A stretch of DNA of 9,054 bases. Source: Nitrososphaera sp. (GTDB taxonomy: Archaea > Thermoproteota > Nitrososphaeria > Nitrososphaerales > Nitrososphaeraceae). Below are positions 1-5,392 of this stretch, in pieces (position 1 is the stretch's first letter; every line of letters starts with the position of its first letter). The stretch covers positions 1-9,054 of the forward strand of contig JAJPDY010000034.1 of the NCBI GenBank assembly GCA_023252395.1, given 5' to 3'. The position numbers and the translations under genes were made by a program. Below the pieces are notes generated by a model. It had not been told where the DNA came from. It did no database searches and saw nothing but the letters and a program-made list of their open reading frames with translations.

Positions 1-65
1 TGGAATATTCCAAGGTAATTCCAAATATTCCAGTATTGAGGTCACCCTAGATAGGGTCTAGATAG
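1..65. repeat. Palindromes and short repeats upstream of rpl39e
   Basis: Bases 1-12 (TGGAATATTCCA) are a perfect 12-bp palindrome. ATTCCA then recurs at 7-12, 18-23 and 27-32. Further on, ACCCTA (44-49) and TAGGGT (52-57) form an inverted repeat around GA, and CTAGATAG is directly repeated at 47-54 and 58-65, exactly 11 bp apart (one helical turn). The block ends about 20 bp before the TATA box of the ribosomal pair, where a transcription regulator could sit. It could instead be the control region of a gene to the left of the window. Function is inference; the repeats are seen directly. Confidence 0.5.
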
Positions 66-85
66 AATGGGCCAGCACGCCAACA

Positions 86-94
86 CTTAAAAAG
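86..94 (+). promoter_or_regulatory. TATA box for rpl39e-rpl31e
   Basis: CTTAAAAAG lies with its centre about 32 nt before the L39e ATG at 122. With the usual archaeal TATA-to-start spacing of about 26 nt, transcription would begin near 115-118, leaving almost no leader. No Shine-Dalgarno sequence is visible in front of 122, which fits near-leaderless translation. Confidence 0.55.
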
Positions 95-121
95 CGGAGA
101 AAATCAATTCTACGCTCGTAT

Positions 122-280
122 ATGCCTGCCCGAAAAAATACTTCGCGCAAGATCAGGTTGATGAAGCGCACAAGGCAGAATAGGCCGGTGCCAGCGTGGG
201 TAGTCATTAGGACAAACAGAAAAGTCAGGACCAACCCCAAGCGCAGGCTATGGCGCAGGTCTGACGTAAATGTAGGTTGA
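122..280 (+). CDS. rpl39e: Large-subunit ribosomal protein L39e (eL39)
   Basis: This 52-residue, extremely basic protein is a component of the large ribosomal subunit, where eL39 lines the peptide exit tunnel in archaea and eukaryotes. It begins [20 protein letters not shown] and carries the family core: the N-R-P-V-P-A-W run at residues 20-26, then T-N-R-K-V around 31-35, and the N-P-K-R-R-x-W-R-R motif at 38-46. Length matches the family (about 50 residues), so it is complete. It is followed after only 6 nt by the L31e gene, the standard archaeal order, so the two are almost certainly co-transcribed from the TATA box at 86-94. Identification is by direct reading of the frame and recognition of the motif. 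Confidence 0.95.
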   Translation: MPARKNTSRKIRLMKRTRQNRPVPAWVVIRTNRKVRTNPKRRLWRRSDVNVG

Positions 281-286
281 TAAAAA

Positions 287-673
287 ATGGCAACAGTTGA
301 AGAAAACCTTACACGCGTTTACACTATAAACCTTGGAAGAGCTTGGCTGACTCCGCAGCACAAGCGAACAGACAGAGTCGTCAACATGGTCCGCGAGTTT
401 GCAGAAAAGCACATGAAGAGCGACGAGATAAAGCTCGACCAAGACCTCAACCGCCAGATATGGTCAAGGGGTAAGACGCACCCGCCAAGAAAGGTGAGGG
501 TAAAGATGGTAAAGGACGAAGACGGAGTAGTCACGGTTTCGCTCTACGAAGATGTCCCGGCGGCCACTGAAGAAGAAAAGAAGCCAGAGGTTGCTGCACC
601 AACGGAGACAACCGCGGCAGAGCAGCCAAAGGAAGAAGCAAAACCAGCAGAGACCGAAGCAGCAGGCAAATGA
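287..673 (+). CDS. rpl31e: Large-subunit ribosomal protein L31e (eL31) with acidic C-terminal tail
   Basis: This is a component of the large ribosomal subunit near the exit-tunnel rim. Residues 1-90 are the recognisable eL31 domain: the R-V-Y-T-I-N-L segment near the N-terminus (10-16), the K-R-T-D-R-V-V-N segment (26-33), the L-N-R-Q-I-W-S-R-G-K segment (54-63), then P-P-R-K-V-R-V-K. Residues 91-128 (bases 557-670) are an added low-complexity tail rich in Glu, Ala, Pro, Thr and Lys, probably disordered. Archaeal L31e proteins are usually about 80-95 residues, so the tail is extra. It lies 6 nt after rpl39e. The stop codon TGA overlaps the ATG of the next small gene (ATGA, 670-673), suggesting translational coupling. 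Confidence 0.95.
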   Translation: MATVEENLTRVYTINLGRAWLTPQHKRTDRVVNMVREFAEKHMKSDEIKLDQDLNRQIWSRGKTHPPRKVRVKMVKDEDGVVTVSLYEDVPAATEEEKKPEVAAPTETTAAEQPKEEAKPAETEAAGK

Positions 674-801
674 TCGAAGTCTGCCCGGTCTGCTACAAAT
701 TTCTTTTAACCATATACGACAAAAAGCAGATGAAAGAAGTCAGGCTTGTCGAAAGCCAGCCCTGCAAGAGCATGTACCACAAAAAGCTGACTGACAGATA
801 G
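670..801 (+). CDS. 43-residue cysteine-containing micro-protein, unknown function
   Basis: The frame opens at an ATG overlapping the L31e stop (ATGA) and gives a 43-residue product starting MIEVCPVCYKFLLTIYDKKQ and ending KKLTDR. It has a C-P-V-C knuckle at residues 5-8, a third cysteine at 32 and a histidine at 37, enough for a possible CCCH metal site, although a clean second CxxC pair is absent. The 4-nt overlap implies translation coupled to L31e and transcription with the ribosomal operon. Its TAG stop at 799-801 directly abuts the stop of the opposite-strand gene. I do not recognise a family. The overlap and zinc-knuckle N-terminus favour a real gene, but a chance frame cannot be ruled out. 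Confidence 0.6.
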   Translation: MIEVCPVCYKFLLTIYDKKQMKEVRLVESQPCKSMYHKKLTDR

Positions 802-981
802 TTATTTTGGAAAATGGCAGATGTCGCACCTTGCGTACGTCTCGCCGTCAAGGTGATTGAAATGGGTGCCGCAGGACTTGCAGGTGTGGTGTATGTCGTC
901 GTAGCCGTCAGGCGCGAGAAAGCTGTGGCTTTCAAGCTGCTGGCTCTTGCACGCTATGCACCTGCAGCCGCAGGAAATCAT
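802..981 (-). CDS. 59-residue zinc-ribbon-like protein
   Basis: Reading the complementary strand from the ATG at 981 gives 59 residues beginning MISCGCRCIACKSQQ. Cysteines fall at 4, 6, 8 and 11, then C-K-S-C at 34-37 and C-D-I-C at 52-55, with histidines at 31, 32, 40, 43 and 56. The spacing of three CxxC knuckles resembles a zinc-ribbon or rubredoxin-like metal-binding fold, perhaps binding nucleic acid or protein, but no family is recognised. The competing plus-strand frame over this stretch lacks any such pattern. The gene follows the FtsZ-like gene on the same strand after 32 nt, so it may be read from that transcript or from a TATA-like box at 1003-1013. It converges with the 43-residue gene with no intervening base. 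Confidence 0.75.
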   Translation of the reverse strand: MISCGCRCIACKSQQLESHSFLAPDGYDDIHHTCKSCGTHFNHLDGETYARCDICHFPK

Positions 982-1002
982 CTAGGCAGATGCGGCTGAG
1001 AT

Positions 1003-1013
1003 GTAATAATAAC
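1003..1013 (-). promoter_or_regulatory. Possible TATA box for the zinc-ribbon gene
   Basis: On the minus strand the short gap after the FtsZ-like gene reads GTTATTATTAC. Its centre is about 27 nt before the ATG at 981, the spacing for a leaderless transcript. This A/T run could equally be a terminator-proximal sequence of the upstream gene. Confidence 0.35.
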
Positions 1014-1979
1014 TTACTCTATGCTCGGGATCGCCAGCTGTATGTCAGGCGCCGAATCCGGCTCGTCCCAGTCCAAGGCATCTGGAAGGATGTCGCCCAG
1101 TGGGTCGTACCTGTCGAACCTTGTCTTTTGAGGAGCCGAGGCAACTAGGTGGACGCGCACGCCGTCGCTTGCTGCCATTGAAGACATTGCTACTTCGGTT
1201 GTCCCGTCTTCTTTGAATATCCCCTGCACATAGCCCACCAGCTTGTTCAAGTCGCCGACTGGGATTCGATCCCCGCCCATGACATATACCATCGCCCTGT
1301 TCACGCTGCTTGCGTCTGACACGTCGTCATAGAGCATTGCCACAGAGTCGCGGAGCGAGGATTCTGAACTTGTGTTTGCCTTGCTCGTGCACAGAATATT
1401 CATCTCGGGTTTCATGCCGCCGGTGGAAATCGAGGAGATGACATCGACCATGGCGCTGTTTGTTATCCTATAGCATTCTTCCTTTGAGAGATCGGGATTA
1501 TTGTCGAGAAACGCGTCGTTATCAAGAACAATGGTAGAGTCTGACGCTTCACGCACGCGCCTCAGCGCGGTGCCAGAACTAAAGATCCGGTCCTTTTCAA
1601 ACTGGAAAGGCATGATTGCAAGCGAGATTACAGAGCCTGACTGCTTTGCCATCTTGCATATGAGAGGAGCCATCGCAGTTCCTGCCCGCCCGGCAAGGTT
1701 TGAGACGACAATGATAGTTGAAAAGCCTTCCATCAATGAGGCAATCTTGTCTTGGTGTATCTGGACAAAAGAGCGCAACTTGTGGCTTGACGGGTTGACC
1801 CATTCCCCAGAATCGACAAAGACCGAGTTGCACTTCTCATTCTGGATCAAGTCTTTTTTGTTGTTGCTTATCAAAAGGCACTTGCAATCCAAGGCCGCGC
1901 TTGCCGCGGTCGCGATTTTGGTTCCTGCGCCGCCGATGCCCACCAGCAGCATAGGATTCTTTATCAAAAGATCGTTCAT
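1014..1979 (-). CDS. Divergent FtsZ/tubulin-superfamily protein
   Basis: The 321-residue product has the N-terminal layout of FtsZ: an early nucleotide-binding glycine loop (V-G-I-G-G-A-G, 13-19), a hydrophobic strand, and a segment at 94-105 (N-L-A-G-R-A-G-T-A-M-A-P) that lines up with the tubulin signature region of FtsZ, followed by a strand similar to FtsZ's post-signature strand (S-L-A-I-M-P-F-Q-F-E). The signature itself is degenerate: FtsZ has G-G-G-T-G-T-G, here A-G-R-A-G-T-A. The T7-loop residues that complete the GTPase site in the polymer (N-x-D-x-x-D) are not recognisable near 190-203. Thaumarchaea are known to divide with Cdv/ESCRT proteins and to carry a divergent FtsZ homologue whose role is unclear; this fits. 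It may bind nucleotide without hydrolysing it. A GTG lies one codon upstream at 1982; I chose ATG. It follows the methylthiotransferase gene but has its own promoter. Confidence 0.75.
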   Translation of the reverse strand: MNDLLIKNPMLLVGIGGAGTKIATAASAALDCKCLLISNNKKDLIQNEKCNSVFVDSGEWVNPSSHKLRSFVQIHQDKIASLMEGFSTIIVVSNLAGRAGTAMAPLICKMAKQSGSVISLAIMPFQFEKDRIFSSGTALRRVREASDSTIVLDNDAFLDNNPDLSKEECYRITNSAMVDVISSISTGGMKPEMNILCTSKANTSSESSLRDSVAMLYDDVSDASSVNRAMVYVMGGDRIPVGDLNKLVGYVQGIFKEDGTTEVAMSSMAASDGVRVHLVASAPQKTRFDRYDPLGDILPDALDWDEPDSAPDIQLAIPSIE

Positions 1980-2018
1980 CACGATTCCCCGAGCTCCCCG
2001 CCCACCAATACAGGGGTC

Positions 2019-2030
2019 AAGTTAAAAAGC
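2019..2030 (-). promoter_or_regulatory. TATA box for the FtsZ-like gene
   Basis: The minus strand reads GCTTTTTAACTT about 45 nt before the ATG at 1979, predicting a transcript start near 1998 and a leader of roughly 20 nt. That leader is G-rich (GGGGAGCTCGGGG), including a possible weak ribosome-binding GGGGAG. The T-rich sequence may also help end the upstream methylthiotransferase transcript. Confidence 0.45.
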
Positions 2031-2075
2031 TTTGGTGATTAAACAGAACCTAACGCAAGTGTAACAAAGTTGAGC

Positions 2076-3431
2076 TTATGAAATTATCTTTGCCTTTAAT
2101 GAAAAGCTGGAAAAATCATAAACTTTGACGCGCATTCTGTCGCCAAGCTTGACTTGATCAGTAGTTGATACAACAACAGACTTGTACGCGTAGTTCCTGC
2201 CCTGCACCACCTTGCCCATTTCATCAATAATTATTTCGCCTTGCCAGTCTTTCCAGAGAGAGTTGCGCTTCTTTGCAACTTTTTTTGCCAGCAGGTGAAG
2301 CCGCTCCGACCTATCCTTGGCCACTTGAGAGCTGACGCGCTTGTCCTTCCACTTTGCAGATTCCGTCCCAGGTCTGGCGCCGTAGCGCGACGAGTTGACA
2401 ATATCAGGCTCTGCCATCTCGATAAGCTTTAGGGTTTCCTGAAAATCATCCTCCGTTTCCGATGGAAATCCCACAATGATGTCGGTAGAGATTGTCATTT
2501 CCGGGATCTTGTTTCGAAAAGCTTGCACCGCGTCTAGGAATGTCTTGCGTGTGTGGCCGCGCTTCATCTTTCTCAACACCCTATCGCTGCCACTTTCAAC
2601 GGGAATGTGGATGAACTTGAAAAGCTTGTCATTTTTGTAGAAAAGATCGACCATCTCGTCCAGCATCTCTGGCATATACATCGGGTTCATCATGCCAAGG
2701 CGGATCTGAAAGTCGCCGTCGATAGAGCAGCACGCCTTGAGAAGCTCAGCAAGGCTGGAGCCGTTGTCCTTGCCGTAGCAGCCATTATCGGTTGAAGTGA
2801 GCCAGACTTCCTTGCAGCCGCCTTTTACATCGGACTCTATCTGTCTCATGATGTCGCCCATGCGGTAGCTCCGGAGCCACCCCTTTGCCAGCTTTGTCTG
2901 GCAGAAGGTGCATTCGCTCATGCAACCGCTTGCTATCTCGACTATACTTACTACAGGGTTGAGCCTCACGCGCGGGATGTTTACCTTGTCATATTCTGAA
3001 TCATCTAGCGCAACAAGCCTGCTTCCTGCCATGGCAGATCCTACGACGTCTGCCGCTTTGTCAATTGAATGTGGTCCAAGAAGGCTTGCCGAGGGGCTCA
3101 GCAGTTCAACTTTTGCCCTGTCTGCCTTTGGCAGGCAGCCCGCAACTACAAGTGGCTTGCCCGACTTTGTCAAGGACTTTATCCTGCTGACCATCTTGTG
3201 CTCGGTTGTATCCTTGACAGAGCATGTGACAACCAGATTGAGCGCCCCATCACCCTGTTTTGTTGCAATTTCATAGCCGGCGCTCTTCAAAAACCCGCTT
3301 ATCATTTCCGAGTCAGCCATGCTAGCAGAGCAGCCATACGCCTCTACCCAGACCTTTGGCTTTGGCTCGGCACGTGCCCGGAGCTTTGGTATTGACTCTA
3401 TAAGAGATGGCTTGAGTGAGCGCACGAACAT
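2076..3431 (-). CDS. tRNA methylthiotransferase, archaeal MiaB-like (e-MtaB/CDKAL1 type)
   Basis: This radical-SAM enzyme of 451 residues is predicted to add a methylthio group to N6-threonylcarbamoyladenosine at position 37 of tRNA, giving ms2t6A. The N-terminal UPF0004 domain holds its three cluster cysteines at C34 (A-Y-G-C-S), C70 (V-T-C-S-V) and C99 (A-G-C-L-P). The radical-SAM cluster is C170-x3-C174-x2-C177 in S-G-C-M-S-E-C-T-F-C. Other family marks are the G-C-K-E-V-W-L-T-S segment near 205-213, G-M-M-N-P at 246-250 and H-I-P-V-E-S-G-S-D near 276. A TRAM RNA-binding domain fits the last 60 or so residues. Length is normal and the protein appears complete. Assignment to the t6A-specific branch rather than i6A-specific MiaB follows from its archaeal origin and is inference. 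It has its own promoter at 3456-3464. Confidence 0.93.
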   Translation of the reverse strand: MFVRSLKPSLIESIPKLRARAEPKPKVWVEAYGCSASMADSEMISGFLKSAGYEIATKQGDGALNLVVTCSVKDTTEHKMVSRIKSLTKSGKPLVVAGCLPKADRAKVELLSPSASLLGPHSIDKAADVVGSAMAGSRLVALDDSEYDKVNIPRVRLNPVVSIVEIASGCMSECTFCQTKLAKGWLRSYRMGDIMRQIESDVKGGCKEVWLTSTDNGCYGKDNGSSLAELLKACCSIDGDFQIRLGMMNPMYMPEMLDEMVDLFYKNDKLFKFIHIPVESGSDRVLRKMKRGHTRKTFLDAVQAFRNKIPEMTISTDIIVGFPSETEDDFQETLKLIEMAEPDIVNSSRYGARPGTESAKWKDKRVSSQVAKDRSERLHLLAKKVAKKRNSLWKDWQGEIIIDEMGKVVQGRNYAYKSVVVSTTDQVKLGDRMRVKVYDFSSFSLKAKIIS

Positions 3432-3455
3432 CTCAGGGGCAGGTACATTACCTTG

Positions 3456-3464
3456 CCTTTTAAA
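3456..3464 (-). promoter_or_regulatory. TATA box for the methylthiotransferase gene
   Basis: The minus strand reads ATTTAAAAGG, centred about 29 nt before the ATG at 3431. This predicts a transcript starting within a few bases of the start codon, hence leaderless or nearly so. Confidence 0.6.
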
Positions 3465-3542
3465 TCATGCTGGCACAGAATCTTTTTCCGGGTAGACAAT
3501 GATGAAATATTATACAAAGTTTTGTTCCTAAAGTTGCCAACG

Positions 3543-3550
3543 CTTTATTT
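3543..3550 (+). promoter_or_regulatory. TATA-like box for the secreted protein gene
   Basis: CTTTATTT lies about 28 nt before the ATG at 3575. Its last three bases overlap the left arm of an inverted repeat (3548-3555), so a protein bound there would block the basal factors. Confidence 0.45.
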
Positions 3551-3572
3551 CCTATTAGATTTGTATAGGAAA
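3548..3572 (+). promoter_or_regulatory. Perfect inverted repeat between TATA box and start codon (operator candidate)
   Basis: TTTCCTAT (3548-3555) is matched by ATAGGAAA (3565-3572) with a 9-base spacer. The right arm ends two bases before the ATG at 3575. The place, spanning the expected transcript start, is where archaeal repressors commonly bind. Alternatively, if the transcript starts upstream, the repeat could fold as a 5'-leader hairpin hiding the AGGAA purine run near the start codon. Both readings are inference. Confidence 0.45.
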
Positions 3573-3574
3573 AG

Positions 3575-4516
3575 ATGCTAGAAGATATCTCTGCAAGAAC
3601 AATCTGTGCAGCAATTGCCATATTAACAATTCTTACGTCGCTTTCAGGCAGCGCGTTTGCCTATGTCAATGGCTCTGCAATCTCTGCTAGTGAAGATGTA
3701 TTTGGTATAACCAAAATTTACCCGACTAAAGAGGGCGGCAGGGAGTGGTCCATCAACATGGACAAGCCGGCTGATGGAGTCTTTGACCCAAGGACGAGCA
3801 TCGAAAAAGAGCCTGACAGTTCGTGGAGGGTGAGCGGCCACGATAACGGCAAATATCAGGTGAGGATGAACGTCTACACGCCAAAGGGCGAAGAAGAATG
3901 GAAAAATGTAGAGATAACAGGCTATGCCAAGGTTGTCAGGACAGTTGGGCATGAACCGCACGAATCTGACATAGACAACGTGCTCCAGTGGTATGGGCGT
4001 AGCGGTACAGAGCACAGCGACTCGGACCCGTGTGAAGGAACGTCAATCAAGGGAAGGATACACCTTGACGGCCATGTGGGGTGGAAGAAGGAGATATGGC
4101 ATACGGGCGGATACACGAGCGAAAGGGGCATTGAAAAAGCAACAGACCCGCTCGTAAGCAACCACACCAGCGAAGGCAGGTACTACAACGGCACATGGTT
4201 TGGATTCAAGGTGATAATCTACAACATTGACAGGGATAGCGCAGTCAAGATGGAACTGTACATCGACGAGCATGCGACAAACAGTTGGCGCAAGGTAAGC
4301 GAGCTTGTCGACGATGGCGGATGGTACGCAGATGCCAAGAAATTTGGAAAAGCAGACTGCGGCAGGTCAAGGGATGAGATATTGACGGAGGCGGCGCCTG
4401 TGGTGGCTTTTAGATCAGATGACATAGTGTGGGACTTTAAGGACCTGAGCGTAAGAGAAATTGAGCCGCCGATGCAGGACTCATCCCTCCTGCAGTTCAC
4501 AGTCTTCTCGCAATAA
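3575..4516 (+). CDS. Secreted beta-sandwich-like protein (possible carbohydrate-active or lectin fold)
   Basis: The 313-residue product starts with a signal peptide: an N-terminal region to residue 8, a hydrophobic core around 9-27, and an A-F-A cleavage site before Tyr30. The mature part is rich in Trp, Gly, Asp and Tyr, with alternating beta-strand-like segments (for example near 93-100, 110-121, 208-217, 224-231) and a final segment F-R-S-D-D-I-V-W-D-F-K-D-L-S-V-R-E-I (279-296), reminiscent of the last strands of concanavalin-A-like jelly rolls of the LamG/DUF1080/polysaccharide-lyase type. Cys153 and Cys262 are the only mature cysteines and could form a disulfide. N-glycosylation sequons occur at Asn32, Asn196 and Asn205. 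There is no obvious membrane anchor, so it is probably released or surface-bound. Fold and role are inference; I cannot name catalytic residues. Confidence 0.7.
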   Translation: MLEDISARTICAAIAILTILTSLSGSAFAYVNGSAISASEDVFGITKIYPTKEGGREWSINMDKPADGVFDPRTSIEKEPDSSWRVSGHDNGKYQVRMNVYTPKGEEEWKNVEITGYAKVVRTVGHEPHESDIDNVLQWYGRSGTEHSDSDPCEGTSIKGRIHLDGHVGWKKEIWHTGGYTSERGIEKATDPLVSNHTSEGRYYNGTWFGFKVIIYNIDRDSAVKMELYIDEHATNSWRKVSELVDDGGWYADAKKFGKADCGRSRDEILTEAAPVVAFRSDDIVWDFKDLSVREIEPPMQDSSLLQFTVFSQ

Positions 4517-4882
4517 TCATTTTTTGTTTTGCATCCAGACCTCGGTTAGTATTGTGACGTAGGTGGTGACAAGCTCGCCACTTTCCATGTTTTCTCTGTT
4601 CTTCTCCAGATCATTTCCAAATGCCATCATGAGCGACTTGGGCACTTTCAGGTATTCGCTCATGTATATCATAAGCGAGTAGTACATCAGCTTCATTATG
4701 TCGTCTTTGCCGGCATCTTTCTTGAGCTTCATGCTCTCTGCCATGTTTGAAACTACAAGCGAAAACTGGGGCGACAGCAATGCCTTGTCGCTTTCTTTTT
4801 CTCCAAACCTTATCGCGCCCATGTACAATAGATCCTCTATTGCAGAGGCCATCTGTTCAAGGCGCTGGTTGTCTTCAGACAT
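4517..4882 (-). CDS. Conserved-looking small protein, unknown function
   Basis: This 121-residue, mostly helical soluble protein has no cysteines, no signal peptide and no membrane segment. It is methionine-rich, with amphipathic stretches such as D-D-I-M-K-L-M-Y-Y-S-L-M-I-Y-M-S-E-Y-L (60-78). I do not recognise a family. It lies 21 nt downstream of another small gene on the same strand, so the two are likely one operon from the promoter at 5310-5318. Its stop codon directly abuts the stop of the secreted-protein gene on the other strand. The full-length frame, in-register spacing and ATG start favour a real gene. Confidence 0.75.
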   Translation of the reverse strand: MSEDNQRLEQMASAIEDLLYMGAIRFGEKESDKALLSPQFSLVVSNMAESMKLKKDAGKDDIMKLMYYSLMIYMSEYLKVPKSLMMAFGNDLEKNRENMESGELVTTYVTILTEVWMQNKK

Positions 4883-4903
4883 CGCTATCTGTTGGGATCT
4901 ATC

Positions 4904-5290
4904 CTATTTTAGATTGTTTATTACTGAGTTGTATGATTTTACAAAATCAGGATCGACAATTCCCTGCACTACAAAAGGTCGCCCGTCTGACAGTTTTATG
5001 TCCATAGCTACTGCGCTGTAGGGGATGTCAAACATCTCGATTTTTGATTGCTCGTCAGTGTCAAAGAATTTGGTGCATTTGCCGCCGTCGCACGAAAAGC
5101 CGCAAACTCTCTCTACCTTGCGATGACCAGAGCCGGCAGCCCTCCCGCCTGCAGAGCCTCTTGACTCTTCAACCATCAGGACAAAGATCTCATTCTTTGC
5201 TTGCCTGTCAAGGTAAACATCGTTCTGTGAAACTACCAGCTTGCGCTGTGGTAGCTGCAAGATGGCGTCGATAGAATCATCAGACATCAT
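4904..5290 (-). CDS. Small cytoplasmic protein with CxxxCxxxxC cluster, unknown function
   Basis: Counted from the ATG at 5290, the product has 128 residues. A glycine/alanine/serine-rich linker near 42-56 (R-G-S-A-G-G-R-A-A-G-S-G) separates an N-terminal part from a stretch containing three cysteines (C63, C67, C72: V-C-G-F-S-C-D-G-G-K-C), which could bind a metal. The C-terminal part has beta-strand-like segments (I-P-Y-S-A-V-A-M-D-I-K-L, R-P-F-V-V-Q-G-I-V) and a helical end. The frame can extend to a TTG at 5302, but a TATA box at 5310-5318 places the transcript start near 5288, so ATG 5290 or 5287 is preferred. No family is recognised. It is the first gene of a probable two-gene operon. 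Confidence 0.7.
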   Translation of the reverse strand: MMSDDSIDAILQLPQRKLVVSQNDVYLDRQAKNEIFVLMVEESRGSAGGRAAGSGHRKVERVCGFSCDGGKCTKFFDTDEQSKIEMFDIPYSAVAMDIKLSDGRPFVVQGIVDPDFVKSYNSVINNLK

Positions 5291-5309
5291 ACTAGTGTGC
5301 AAATTTGGC

Positions 5310-5318
5310 TATATTATT
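5310..5318 (-). promoter_or_regulatory. TATA box for the two-gene minus-strand operon
   Basis: The minus strand reads AATAATATA, centred about 24-27 nt before the tandem ATGs at 5290 and 5287. That predicts a leaderless transcript and decides against the upstream TTG start. Confidence 0.55.
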
Positions 5319-5343
5319 CCTTACAGTAAAAATCTGCCCCTAT

Positions 5344-5351
5344 AGTTAAAT
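5344..5351 (+). promoter_or_regulatory. Weak TATA-like box for the sulfotransferase gene
   Basis: AGTTAAAT would place the transcript start near 5373 and give a leader of about 20 nt before the proposed CTG start at 5393. A GGGGA run at 5379-5383, 9 nt before the CTG, could serve as a weak ribosome-binding site. Confidence 0.3.
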
Positions 5352-5361
5352 CAGATAAACG

Positions 5362-5379
5362 CGCTGTGTTTTTACAGCG
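5362..5379 (+). repeat. Six-bp inverted repeat before the sulfotransferase
   Basis: CGCTGT (5362-5367) pairs with ACAGCG (5374-5379) around the loop GTTTTT. It lies at the predicted transcript start of the sulfotransferase and 70 nt upstream of the divergent operon. It may be an operator or a small hairpin; the stem is short and could be chance. Confidence 0.3.
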
Positions 5380-5392
5380 GGGATAATTAGCA

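Noticed and set aside
1..65. CRISPR array or IS end
   Set aside because: The repeats are 6-12 bp, irregularly spaced, with no spacers and no transposase nearby.
58..240. Minus-strand 60-residue hydrophobic frame
   Set aside because: It is the complement of the L39e gene; the hydrophobic pattern arises from antisense of Arg/Lys codons.
814..999. Plus-strand 61-residue open frame over the zinc-ribbon gene
   Set aside because: The product is Ala/Val-rich with no motif, while the opposite strand encodes a cysteine-patterned protein ending exactly beside its neighbour.
1501..2025. 174-residue plus-strand frame inside the FtsZ-like gene
   Set aside because: Long but antisense to a gene with recognisable FtsZ motifs, with no domain of its own.
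5362..5379. Intrinsic terminator hairpin
   Set aside because: The stem is only 6 bp and the T run is in the loop rather than after the stem; also no gene ends there.
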